15,770 bases of DNA from DUMC01 sp035362115 (lineage in GTDB: Bacteria; Bacillota; Clostridia; Acetivibrionales; DUMC01), in the NCBI GenBank assembly GCA_035362115.1, contig DAOSDD010000092.1:1-15770 (forward strand), in the 5' to 3' direction. Position numbers and translations under genes: made by a program. Positions 6,177-13,143 of this stretch are shown here, piece by piece. The notes below the pieces were generated by a model. That model was not told the origin of the DNA. It saw only the letters and a program-made list of their open reading frames with translations, and ran no database searches. Numbering within the stretch: position 1 is the first letter of the stretch; every line of letters begins with the position of its first letter.

Positions 6177-7894
6177 AACAACAAAGCTGCAGTTTCTGCC
6201 CTGCTGATTTTAGATTTTGGATTAAATTTTCCATCGGGAGTACCAGTAATAATCCCTTGCTGTGACATTTTTATTATTGAATCATATGACCAGGTACATA
6301 ATTCTCTGCTTACATCTACATATGAAATATTCATATTACTTCCTGAACCCATGCCCCGGCTTGCAAGTACTGTGCTTCTTCCTGAAAGGCCTGAAATTGC
6401 TCTGTCAAGCATAACTGACATCTCTTCACGTGATACTGCATCATCAGGTCCAAATGTACCGTCCCCTCTTCCTGTTATGATTCTATGCTGAGCAGCTATA
6501 TCAATTTCATTTTTCGCCCAATGATTTGAAATGTCGCTAAATGTAATTTTCGATTCCTGTTTTCTGTCTTTATCAAGTTCAAGAGAACGAACCAAAGCAA
6601 AAGCAGCTTCAGCTCTCGTTAGTGGCTTATCGGGGGCAAATACGCCGCTGTCTTTTACTGTCTTGGTTGTTATCCATCCATTATTTAATGCAAATATTAT
6701 AGGATTTTGTGCCCAATGACCCTGCACATCCTTATAATAATGCCCATTAAGCCATAAACTGTAATAGTTCCAGATACTTGAGGGTTCTTGTCCTAAGCTC
6801 CAGCTTCCTGTACCTTTTATTCCATATTTTTTTACAAGGCTTAGTTTGTGTTTCAGGGAATCCTCATTCTCATACCATATTGTATATGTTCCTGCTTCCA
6901 GCTTTTTTCCGTTTATATATGGTTTATCATCATCGGATTTTATTGTAACAACTGCCTTTGGTGAAAGATATGCGTTACTGAATGAAACGCGCCCTCCATA
7001 CCTGGCAATAAGGCTTGATACTTCTTTGAGACTTACTCCCTGTCCGTTGAATCCGCCTCCATTCTTCCACATTCTTCCATAAAAAGGTATACCCAGAACG
7101 ATTTTCTCTTTAGGTACCTTTTTCAGAGCATATTCTATTGAACGCTCAACAAAACCTATACTGGCTACAGGACCTGAAGGGCCTCCTCCATAATGCTCAT
7201 CATAAGTCATGATCATTAAATAATCACAGTATTCTGCCAGACCTTCGTAATCATAAGAACCATGCCAGCCGGTTGTTATACCCTTTGGATTACTGGCAAC
7301 AGAAACAGCAATAACCTTGTCTGCAGGAATTTTTTTTCTTAACATCCTGATAAAATCAGTATGTCTGTCCCTATCTTTTTCTGTAAGATCTTCAATATCA
7401 ATATTAACGCCGTCAAGGTTATATTTTTCTATTGCTTCAGCGATTTGCTCAGATAATTTGTATCTTTTGCCCATAGCAAACCTTCCCAAAGTGCGATCCC
7501 AGTTGTTGCTAAGAAAAGGTACGACTTTAATACCCCTCTTGTGCATCTCATCAATGAAGCCCTTATCCAGGGTAGATGATATCTGTAAAGTTCCGTCATA
7601 TTTCAAACTTAAATAATTTGGAGAAACTTCATTTATTGAATCTTTTGTATTTTCCACATATTTCAAATAAGAATTTTTATCATTAAAATGTATATATGTC
7701 ATGTTAAATTTAAAACCTGAACTGTCTTCACCAGTATTTGCACCTGATATACCGGCAGCACTGGAGATTGAACTTATGGTTGAAGACATGGTAAATGTAA
7801 AAATCATTAAGATAACAAATAGTAAATTATGTAGTATTGACTTATTATGTAATCCTATGCTTTTGCTTTCTTTTTTTGTTTTTGTTGCTGGCAT
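6146..7894 (-). CDS. Secreted GH18-family glycosidase with three SLH domains
   Basis: This 582-residue cell-surface protein is predicted to hydrolyse N-acetylglucosamine-containing glycans (chitin-like or peptidoglycan). A Lys-rich start and hydrophobic stretch (about 20-47, ending ISSAAG) form the signal peptide. The GH18 barrel spans about 60-385 and keeps the catalytic motif DGVNIDIE (161-168, acid Glu168) and the MTYDEHY strand (229-235). Its short form resembles the YaaH/SleL spore-lysin branch more than large chitinases. Three SLH repeats follow (about 387-434, 452-499, 524-573), which bind pyruvylated secondary cell-wall polymer. The ATG has GGAGGGGG about 9 nt upstream. The last nine residues (from Lys574, ending RGHSSLE) lie after the SLH fold and are encoded by palindromic element copy B. 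Substrate assignment is inferred from the fold; wall remodelling and chitin breakdown are both possible. Confidence 0.92.
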   Translation of the reverse strand: MPATKTKKESKSIGLHNKSILHNLLFVILMIFTFTMSSTISSISSAAGISGANTGEDSSGFKFNMTYIHFNDKNSYLKYVENTKDSINEVSPNYLSLKYDGTLQISSTLDKGFIDEMHKRGIKVVPFLSNNWDRTLGRFAMGKRYKLSEQIAEAIEKYNLDGVNIDIEDLTEKDRDRHTDFIRMLRKKIPADKVIAVSVASNPKGITTGWHGSYDYEGLAEYCDYLMIMTYDEHYGGGPSGPVASIGFVERSIEYALKKVPKEKIVLGIPFYGRMWKNGGGFNGQGVSLKEVSSLIARYGGRVSFSNAYLSPKAVVTIKSDDDKPYINGKKLEAGTYTIWYENEDSLKHKLSLVKKYGIKGTGSWSLGQEPSSIWNYYSLWLNGHYYKDVQGHWAQNPIIFALNNGWITTKTVKDSGVFAPDKPLTRAEAAFALVRSLELDKDRKQESKITFSDISNHWAKNEIDIAAQHRIITGRGDGTFGPDDAVSREEMSVMLDRAISGLSGRSTVLASRGMGSGSNMNISYVDVSRELCTWSYDSIIKMSQQGIITGTPDGKFNPKSKISRAETAALLFKVRGHSSLE

Positions 7895-8036
7895 TCATAT
7901 CGACCCCCTCCGCTATTAAGATTACAGGATTTTAGTTCTAATTGCAATGTATATTATTATACAATATTATACAGAAGGGGCCGAATTGATGCAGCTTCAT
8001 ATAAATTAAATGTACCCTGATAAACCGAAATTTTCT

Positions 8037-9206
8037 TTATTTTGCAAGCATATAAATATTCAGTACATCATCCCTTGTCAGTTTTACAACATTCCCCACA
8101 GAATCACCGTTGGGAAGTCTGCACTTCTGAGCCATTTCCTCTAGCCTGTCTTCGGGAATGCCTGCATCTCTCAAAGTGGTGGGAAGCCCCATTTCTCTGA
8201 AAAATTTATCCATCCTGTTTATTCCCTCTAAGGCAGTTTGCTCCGGCGACTCAAAAGAATAATCAACATTCCAAACTCTATTGGCAAACTGTGCAAAGAG
8301 TTTTGTATTGCTCTTAAATACATATTTCATCCAAGCAGGAAAAACAATTGCAAGACCTGCACCATGAGCAATATCATATATGGCACTCAATTCATGTTCT
8401 ATTTGATGTGAAGCCCAGTCTCCTATTCTTCCGGTACCAAGCAAATCGTTGTGAGCCAGTGTACCCGTCCACATAATCTCAGCCCTTGCGTTATAATTAC
8501 CAGGCTCTTTTAAAGCTATTGGTGTGTTATTTATTACTGTTTTTAGGGCCCCTTCACACAACCTGTCAGTAAGTTCAACATTGAGTGTGTTAGTAAAATA
8601 CCTCTCCATTATATGAGCCATAATATCTACAGATCCGCATGCAGTCTGATAAGCTGATACCGTAAAGGTAAGTTCGGGATTCATAATGGCAAATTCAGGT
8701 CTTACAATATCAAACCCCAAGCCCCTTTTATACCAGCCATCTTCATTTGTAATAACCGAACTTTTGCTGGCTTCACTGCCGGCAGCAGAAATTGTAAGAA
8801 TAACTCCTAAGCCAAGGCTTTTTTCAGGTTCTGCTTTTCCTGAATAAAAATCCCATACATCTCCATCATAAGGTACCCCTATAGAAATGGCCTTTGCTGA
8901 ATCAATAACGCTTCCTCCCCCAACAGCCAAGATGAAATCAATATTTTCCGTGCGACATATTTTAATGCCTTCTTTAACAAGGCTTAACCTGGGGTTGGGC
9001 TCAACTCCGGAAAGCTCTATGTAATCAACACCTGCTTCTTTAAGGGATTTCACAACTTTATCATAAAGACCTGTTTTCTTTATGCTGCCCCCGCCATAAT
9101 GCAGAAGAACCCTCTTGCCATATTTTGCTGTTTCTTGACCTGCACAGTCTTCAGTTGCTTTGCCAAATATAATTTTAGTAGGACTACAAAAATTAAAGTT
9201 TTCCAT
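8037..9206 (-). CDS. Iron-containing alcohol dehydrogenase (YqhD/butanol dehydrogenase type)
   Basis: This cytoplasmic enzyme of 389 residues is predicted to reduce aldehydes to alcohols with NADPH or NADH. It has the group III (iron-dependent) dehydrogenase layout: an N-terminal nucleotide-binding half with GGGS at 96-99, and a helical metal domain. The expected ligands are Asp194, His198, His267 and His281, matching the pattern and numbering known for YqhD-type enzymes. The opening MENFNFCSPTKIIFGK is typical of clostridial butanol dehydrogenases. The ATG at 9206 is chosen because AAAGGAGG lies 6 nt upstream; an ATG two codons earlier abuts that ribosome site directly and cannot use it. The gene follows the UroD-like gene by 85 bp and may share its transcript. 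The physiological aldehyde is not evident. Confidence 0.95.
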   Translation of the reverse strand: MENFNFCSPTKIIFGKATEDCAGQETAKYGKRVLLHYGGGSIKKTGLYDKVVKSLKEAGVDYIELSGVEPNPRLSLVKEGIKICRTENIDFILAVGGGSVIDSAKAISIGVPYDGDVWDFYSGKAEPEKSLGLGVILTISAAGSEASKSSVITNEDGWYKRGLGFDIVRPEFAIMNPELTFTVSAYQTACGSVDIMAHIMERYFTNTLNVELTDRLCEGALKTVINNTPIALKEPGNYNARAEIMWTGTLAHNDLLGTGRIGDWASHQIEHELSAIYDIAHGAGLAIVFPAWMKYVFKSNTKLFAQFANRVWNVDYSFESPEQTALEGINRMDKFFREMGLPTTLRDAGIPEDRLEEMAQKCRLPNGDSVGNVVKLTRDDVLNIYMLAK

Positions 9207-9291
9207 ATGCATCCTCCTTTAAATACTGTATACATATCATATACTATTATTCGCAAAAATAAAAGCTTTGCCGTACTCATGGATGCATTTT

Positions 9292-10374
9292 TTACTTTTT
9301 TGACATGTAGGTGAACGCTGCTGCTATCATTGCAAAATAGTTTTCTTCCGGTACATAGTAAGGTATGCTGTTTCCTGATCCAAGAGCATAACCACACCTG
9401 TCTGCAGTTCTTTCCAGCATGGCGCAGGATCTATCATAAACTTCTTCAGGTGTACTTCTGCATATAAAATCAACATCTATTCCGCCAAGTATTGCTATCC
9501 GTCCTCTCCAGCGTTCATATACTTCCTCAACCGGCTGAATGTTGTCTTCATAGGAATGCTTTGCATCAAATTTCATATCATCTATTATGTCATCCATTAT
9601 CATGGACAAGTTGCCACAGGAATGCAATATAGCCGGTTTTCCCGCAGCATGTATGACTTCCACTATTCTTTTGTGCCAGGGAAATACAAAGCGGCGCATA
9701 TCCTCCACAGATAGCATGGTTTGCCCTTTAAAGCCCCAATCGTCATTAGCCATCAACATTCCTACAGTATCATATGGAGCACAGATTTCATAATAACGCA
9801 CAAGACGCCGGCCTACCTCTTCAAACACTGCAGCAACAAGCTCTGGATCGTCCATAATCATATAACATAGCTGCTCATATCCTACCAGCGCAATTACATT
9901 TTCAAGAACACCGCCGGGACCCATAACCATCAGTTTCATTCCTTCAGGCAAAACAGTTTCAAGACTTTTCAGGTGAGAATAATCATACTTGTCCGGATCT
10001 GGCCATCTATATTGCTTAAAGCTTTGCAAATCAGTTATCACAGCACCTTCATTCAATGATATTGTTTTGGCATTCCCATGGGCATGTCTTGCAGTTTCAA
10101 AGGTAATATCTGAACCATATACGGTTGCATAATCATACCCGGCATTGGCAAATGCTTTAATAATGATTGTATACCGGTTAATTTTGTCACTGGTATCTCC
10201 GAACTCTTCGTTTGCAAGTTCTTCGTATAAATTGTTATTAAGAAACAATTCGAACAAAGTCGGTCGTTCCGGCTTTTCCCCTTTCAATAGTTTTAGAAAA
10301 TTATTAAAATCCGGTCTGCGTCCGCTCTCAACAAAGAATTTAAGTTCCGTCATTTTGTTATCAAATATTTTCAT
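9292..10374 (-). CDS. Uroporphyrinogen decarboxylase-family protein (MtaA/CmuA-like methyltransferase type)
   Basis: This 360-residue member of the UroD superfamily is probably not a haem-pathway decarboxylase. It carries ILHSCGNL (His251, Cys253), resembling the zinc-binding His-x-Cys of corrinoid-dependent MtaA/MtbA/CmuA methyltransferases, which move a methyl group between a corrinoid protein and a thiol. It also has a conserved NDDWGF (210-215) and a C-terminal GSGNSIPYYVPEEN segment typical of clostridial UroD-like proteins. No corrinoid-binding protein or haem gene lies in the window, so the reaction is unproven. The start at 10374 is chosen because the ATGGAGG four codons earlier forms the ribosome site (5 nt spacing); the longer frame from 10386 would consume it. 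The gene is divergent from the AraC regulator and precedes the alcohol dehydrogenase, suggesting a regulated two-gene unit. Confidence 0.85.
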   Translation of the reverse strand: MKIFDNKMTELKFFVESGRRPDFNNFLKLLKGEKPERPTLFELFLNNNLYEELANEEFGDTSDKINRYTIIIKAFANAGYDYATVYGSDITFETARHAHGNAKTISLNEGAVITDLQSFKQYRWPDPDKYDYSHLKSLETVLPEGMKLMVMGPGGVLENVIALVGYEQLCYMIMDDPELVAAVFEEVGRRLVRYYEICAPYDTVGMLMANDDWGFKGQTMLSVEDMRRFVFPWHKRIVEVIHAAGKPAILHSCGNLSMIMDDIIDDMKFDAKHSYEDNIQPVEEVYERWRGRIAILGGIDVDFICRSTPEEVYDRSCAMLERTADRCGYALGSGNSIPYYVPEENYFAMIAAAFTYMSKK

Positions 10375-10389
10375 CGTAACCTCCATTTC

Positions 10390-10404
10390 GCCGATACCAT
10401 CGGC
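10390..10404. repeat. Perfect 15-bp palindrome in the UroD-like leader
   Basis: GCCGAT - ACC - ATCGGC is a perfect 6-bp inverted repeat around 3 nt, 16 bp upstream of the assigned start. It is GC-rich in otherwise AT-rich DNA. It could be a repressor operator or a small hairpin next to the ribosome site; sequence alone cannot decide. Confidence 0.5.
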
Positions 10405-10450
10405 AACACAAATAATAGTGAAAATTCATGAATTCGTTTAAATAATTCCA

Positions 10451-10494
10451 TATCGCAGCGTATAGCTACAAACAAATTAGCGTGCGTTGCGATA
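10451..10494. repeat. Inverted repeat, possible operator
   Basis: TATCGCAGCG (10451-10460) and CGTTGCGATA (10485-10494) pair with one G-T wobble across a 24-nt centre. The arms are about 3.3 helical turns apart, centre to centre, a spacing that suits a dimeric regulator binding one face of DNA. The AraC protein encoded alongside is a natural candidate, but this is inference. Confidence 0.45.
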
Positions 10495-10703
10495 AATTTA
10501 GGTTCTATATATTCTCAAAAAGTGCTATGTAACGCTTATACTACATGGTTCTGAGGAAAAAAGTATGTTTTTTGTTAACTTTTTAAGAATAATAATATAT
10601 CGTGCAAATCTATTATATATTGTATAATTGATTGTATCAGATAGATTCATTCGGTATTTGGCATATATTATCAAAAAGTTTGCCCTGGTTATCAATATTA
10701 TAG

Positions 10704-10784
10704 AGGATTGCTATGAAGGATTGATATAATAGAAGATTACTGCAGAGGATTATCACTATATAAGATTGTTATGGAGGATTCTTA
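10704..10784 (+). repeat. 29-bp tandem repeat in the AraC leader
   Basis: AGGATT/AAGATT hexamers start at 10704, 10717, 10733, 10746, 10762 and 10775, so the spacing alternates exactly 13-16-13-16-13 and gives 29-bp units (10704-10732, 10733-10761, 10762 onward). Between the hexamers the units are only partly conserved. The last hexamer overlaps the GGAGG ribosome site of the AraC gene, and the first unit contains an extended -10 promoter box. A weak fourth unit may lie upstream at about 10675. The array may be a set of regulator half-sites. Confidence 0.6.
10722..10730 (+). promoter_or_regulatory. Extended -10 promoter candidate for the AraC gene
   Basis: TGATATAAT is a perfect extended -10 (TGn plus TATAAT). 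No -35 is seen at 16-18 bp, consistent with extended -10 promoters. Transcription would begin near 10737 and give a leader of about 48 nt before the ATG at 10785. The box lies inside the tandem repeat, so regulator binding there could repress. Confidence 0.45.
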
Positions 10785-11657
10785 ATGAGAACTTTACATG
10801 AGAATATAAACATGCCTGACTCCGGGTTCCCTATTAAAGCCTTTATCAGGTCTTACAGGTCAGAAAGCAATATTTTTGTTCACCCGCACTGGCATGATGT
10901 TATTGAAATTCTGTACATTATAGAAGGTAAAGCAGTACAGCAGATTAACAACAGGATATTCGAAGCAAACAAAAATGAACTGGTAGTGATTGCAGGTGGA
11001 CAGGTTCATTCTACCTACACACAAAAAGAGAACAAGAATGAAATCCTTGTACTCCAGTTTTCTCCTGATCTCTTTTCTTCTGAAGACCATTTGTTTCCGG
11101 AAAATAAACTGGTGAAGCAGTTCATATCCTCCATAGATTTCCCTAATTCTATTAGCAATAAAACAGTTGCTGGTACTGAAGCTATCAATTGTATCAAGGA
11201 TATTTATGAAGAGTTGGAATATAAAATATATGGCTTTGAAATTTTCGTCAAAGCTTGCATTTTGAAGTTTATAGGTATAATGGTAAGAAATTTCGGGCAT
11301 ATGAAAAGGAAAAGAGAGGATGTTGTTAAATTAAACAGCACAAAAAAGATACTAAATAATACATTTAAGCTTATAGATGATAATTTTTCATCTGATATCC
11401 CTCTTGAAAAGGCAGCAAAAGCTTCCAATCTAAGTATACCTCATTTCTGCAGGTTATTTAAAAGCTCCACCGGCATGACCTTTACAGAATACCTTCTGTT
11501 TTATAGAATTAACCGGGCCGAAGAAATGCTCCGCTCTGATCTGACTATTACTGAAATTGCCCACGAATGCGGCTTCAGCAGTTCAGCTTCCTTCAGCAGA
11601 GCTTTTAGAAAATCGAGAGCCTTAAGCCCAACAGAATTCAGGAAAAAATACTTATAG
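10785..11657 (+). CDS. AraC-family transcriptional regulator with cupin sensor domain
   Basis: This 290-residue regulator is the only rightward gene in the window. The N-terminal half (about 15-110) is an AraC-type cupin (HPHWHDVIEILYIIEG at 33-48, VIAGGQVHST at about 67-76), which usually binds a sugar or other small ligand. The C-terminal 100 residues hold the two helix-turn-helix motifs (IPLEKAAKASNLSIPHFCRLF and ITEIAHECGFSSSASFSRAF) followed by the family signature SPTEFRKKYL at the very end. The ATG has GGAGG 7 nt upstream. It is divergent from the UroD-like/alcohol dehydrogenase pair, its most likely target; the neighbouring glycosidase genes are a second possibility. The ligand is unknown. 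Confidence 0.94.
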   Translation: MRTLHENINMPDSGFPIKAFIRSYRSESNIFVHPHWHDVIEILYIIEGKAVQQINNRIFEANKNELVVIAGGQVHSTYTQKENKNEILVLQFSPDLFSSEDHLFPENKLVKQFISSIDFPNSISNKTVAGTEAINCIKDIYEELEYKIYGFEIFVKACILKFIGIMVRNFGHMKRKREDVVKLNSTKKILNNTFKLIDDNFSSDIPLEKAAKASNLSIPHFCRLFKSSTGMTFTEYLLFYRINRAEEMLRSDLTITEIAHECGFSSSASFSRAFRKSRALSPTEFRKKYL

Positions 11658-11708
11658 AAAAAAAAGTATACACTGCAGACTTTGTCCCAAGGACAGTTCA
11701 TATTCCCA

Positions 11709-11734
11709 GGAGTCTGCTCGAAAAAGCAGACTCC
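11709..11734. terminator. Hairpin between convergent AraC and serpin genes
   Basis: GGAGTCTGCT (11709-11718) and AGCAGACTCC (11725-11734) form a perfect 10-bp stem with a 6-nt loop. It starts 7 nt past the serpin stop and lies about 50 nt past the AraC stop, the expected place for a bidirectional terminator. Neither strand has a proper T tract after the stem, so it may instead stabilise 3' ends or act with a factor. Confidence 0.5.
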
Positions 11735-11740
11735 CAGCAT

Positions 11741-12982
11741 TTATTCCATAAATTTACCCATGAAAAGGATGCTCCCGGTTTCATCGTCAGCTATGATGAA
11801 TATAAATGGCCTGTCGCCTATAAATGTAACCGGTTCAACTGCTGCTGTTTCCTTCATTTCAACCACAGTTGCACCTGCAGCTTCGCTTCCTTCTTCGTTA
11901 ACTTCAATAACCGCCTTGTGTAATACTCTGCTTATACATATATCATCCCTTATGCCGGAAAAATCAGCAGAATCGCTGAAAGCTTCTCCCATGCCAAGCG
12001 CTGTTAAGCTATCATTCAAATTCTTTATACCATACTCCATCTTAAATTTTGGTAATTGAAGTACAACATCATCTACTTTTGAAAGACTGTCTTTTAGCTC
12101 TATCCATTTTTCAACACTTAACTGCCGGATAAAATCGTTTATTTTTATGCCTGTTTCAGGTAATATGCAATACATGGCTGTCTTTTCATTGCCGTAGGGT
12201 AATCTTACTATCTTCGATTTTTCAACCTCGCCATACTCTATTTTACCTTTTCTGTGCATCATTTGGACTTCCTTTTTTTGCCCGTCTTCTGTATTGAAAG
12301 TCCCGGTAAAGGTAAGTTTCTTGTCAAACTGCTTTGTCCACTGTCCTTTGAAGTATATGGCGTTGATAAGGTACATTATTACATCATGGGATATAGGCGG
12401 TTCAATCATTTTATCAATTTTCCCTTTTGTTGCCTTGCTGATCCAACCATTTATAGTATCAGCAGCTTTTGAATCCTGAAAATCCATCTCGGTAATATAG
12501 GCATTAAAGTTATCTTTATTTACAGACAAAAAATCCTGTTTGATCTCCTCACCTTTTCTGAACCAAATTGAGTTGCTTATATTAAGCTGGACTTTTGGAT
12601 CTACATTATTAAGGTACGCCAGGAGGTTTTTATACCCGGTATTCAGATTTTCAAGCTCTATACCCCTATAACGAAGGGCTTCCCCCATTGCTTCTTTTGT
12701 GGTTGACCCGGCACCATTGTATGTCATTGCAAGCGCAGTTGAAATACTTAGAGGTGATATGAAGATATTCTTATCAGCATCTTCTGTATTCAACTCTTTG
12801 AATATGTCAAACGCGAATAATTCATTCCCATCTGTAAGACTCGGGTCAACTTTATTTAAATCATATGATGCTTGTTTGCTTCCACCAATACGATTGTTTC
12901 CATTTCCCGCAGACCCCACGCACCCCATAAAAAGACAGGCAACTATTATAATAGATATCAGCATACTTATAATTCTTTTCAT
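11741..12982 (-). CDS. Lipoprotein serpin (serine/cysteine protease inhibitor)
   Basis: This full-length serpin of 413 residues is anchored outside the membrane. The start at 12982 is chosen because AAGGAG lies 8 nt upstream; an upstream in-frame GTG at 12991 touches that site. An N-terminal signal (MKRIISMLISIIIVACLFMGC) ends in a lipobox; Cys21 is the likely lipidated residue, Cys16 (IVAC) the alternative. Serpin landmarks follow: NIFISPLSISTALAMTYNGA, the breach strand (YLINAIYFKGQW), and FSGI, VLHKAVIEVNEEG and DRPFIFII. The hinge EEGSEAAGAT (363-372) has the small residues needed for loop insertion, so inhibition is expected. Counting 15 residues from the hinge Gly as in alpha-1-antitrypsin gives P1-P1' as Thr379-Ala380, suggesting elastase- or subtilisin-like targets. 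There is no dockerin, unlike serpins of some cellulosome-forming clostridia. Confidence 0.94.
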   Translation of the reverse strand: MKRIISMLISIIIVACLFMGCVGSAGNGNNRIGGSKQASYDLNKVDPSLTDGNELFAFDIFKELNTEDADKNIFISPLSISTALAMTYNGAGSTTKEAMGEALRYRGIELENLNTGYKNLLAYLNNVDPKVQLNISNSIWFRKGEEIKQDFLSVNKDNFNAYITEMDFQDSKAADTINGWISKATKGKIDKMIEPPISHDVIMYLINAIYFKGQWTKQFDKKLTFTGTFNTEDGQKKEVQMMHRKGKIEYGEVEKSKIVRLPYGNEKTAMYCILPETGIKINDFIRQLSVEKWIELKDSLSKVDDVVLQLPKFKMEYGIKNLNDSLTALGMGEAFSDSADFSGIRDDICISRVLHKAVIEVNEEGSEAAGATVVEMKETAAVEPVTFIGDRPFIFIIADDETGSILFMGKFME

Positions 12983-13143
12983 CCGTCCCACTCCTTCATA
13001 TTGATTTTTCAGATTAAATACTTTGTATTTGCATCAAATGAGTTTGTATTTATTTTTTGACGGAATATGGATGCCTGAAGTTCCACAAGCAGCTTGTTAT
13101 ACTTTAGGGGAAACATGGAACTATATATTATTACTTCTTTAAA
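12983..13143. other. Intergenic region upstream of the serpin gene
   Basis: This AT-rich gap of 161 bp has no coding potential that I can support. It contains a perfect short palindrome, ACAAGC-A-GCTTGT at 13085-13097, without a following T tract, which could be an operator or a small hairpin. Weak -35/-10-like strings occur on the minus strand (TTGATG and TAATCT, only 15 bp apart), so the serpin promoter is not resolved. Confidence 0.35.

Larger units (their letters stand above)
10375..10784. other. Divergent regulatory region between UroD-like and AraC genes
   Basis: This 410-bp AT-rich stretch has no credible coding region. From the UroD side it holds a 15-bp palindrome (10390-10404), a 10-bp inverted repeat with a 24-nt centre (10451-10494), a long AT-rich part with several TATAAT-like strings (for example 10623-10628, without a good -35), and then the 29-bp tandem repeat leading into the AraC gene. 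I could not find a convincing leftward promoter for the UroD-like gene. Confidence 0.6.

Noticed and set aside
9224..9245. GTATA...TATAC inverted repeat in the UroD-like/alcohol dehydrogenase gap as an operator
   Set aside because: Only 5 bp per arm in very AT-rich DNA; such matches are expected by chance.
10528..10541. TGTAACGCTTATAC as a CcpA catabolite-repression (cre) site
   Set aside because: The central CG is one position off the cre consensus and the second half does not match.
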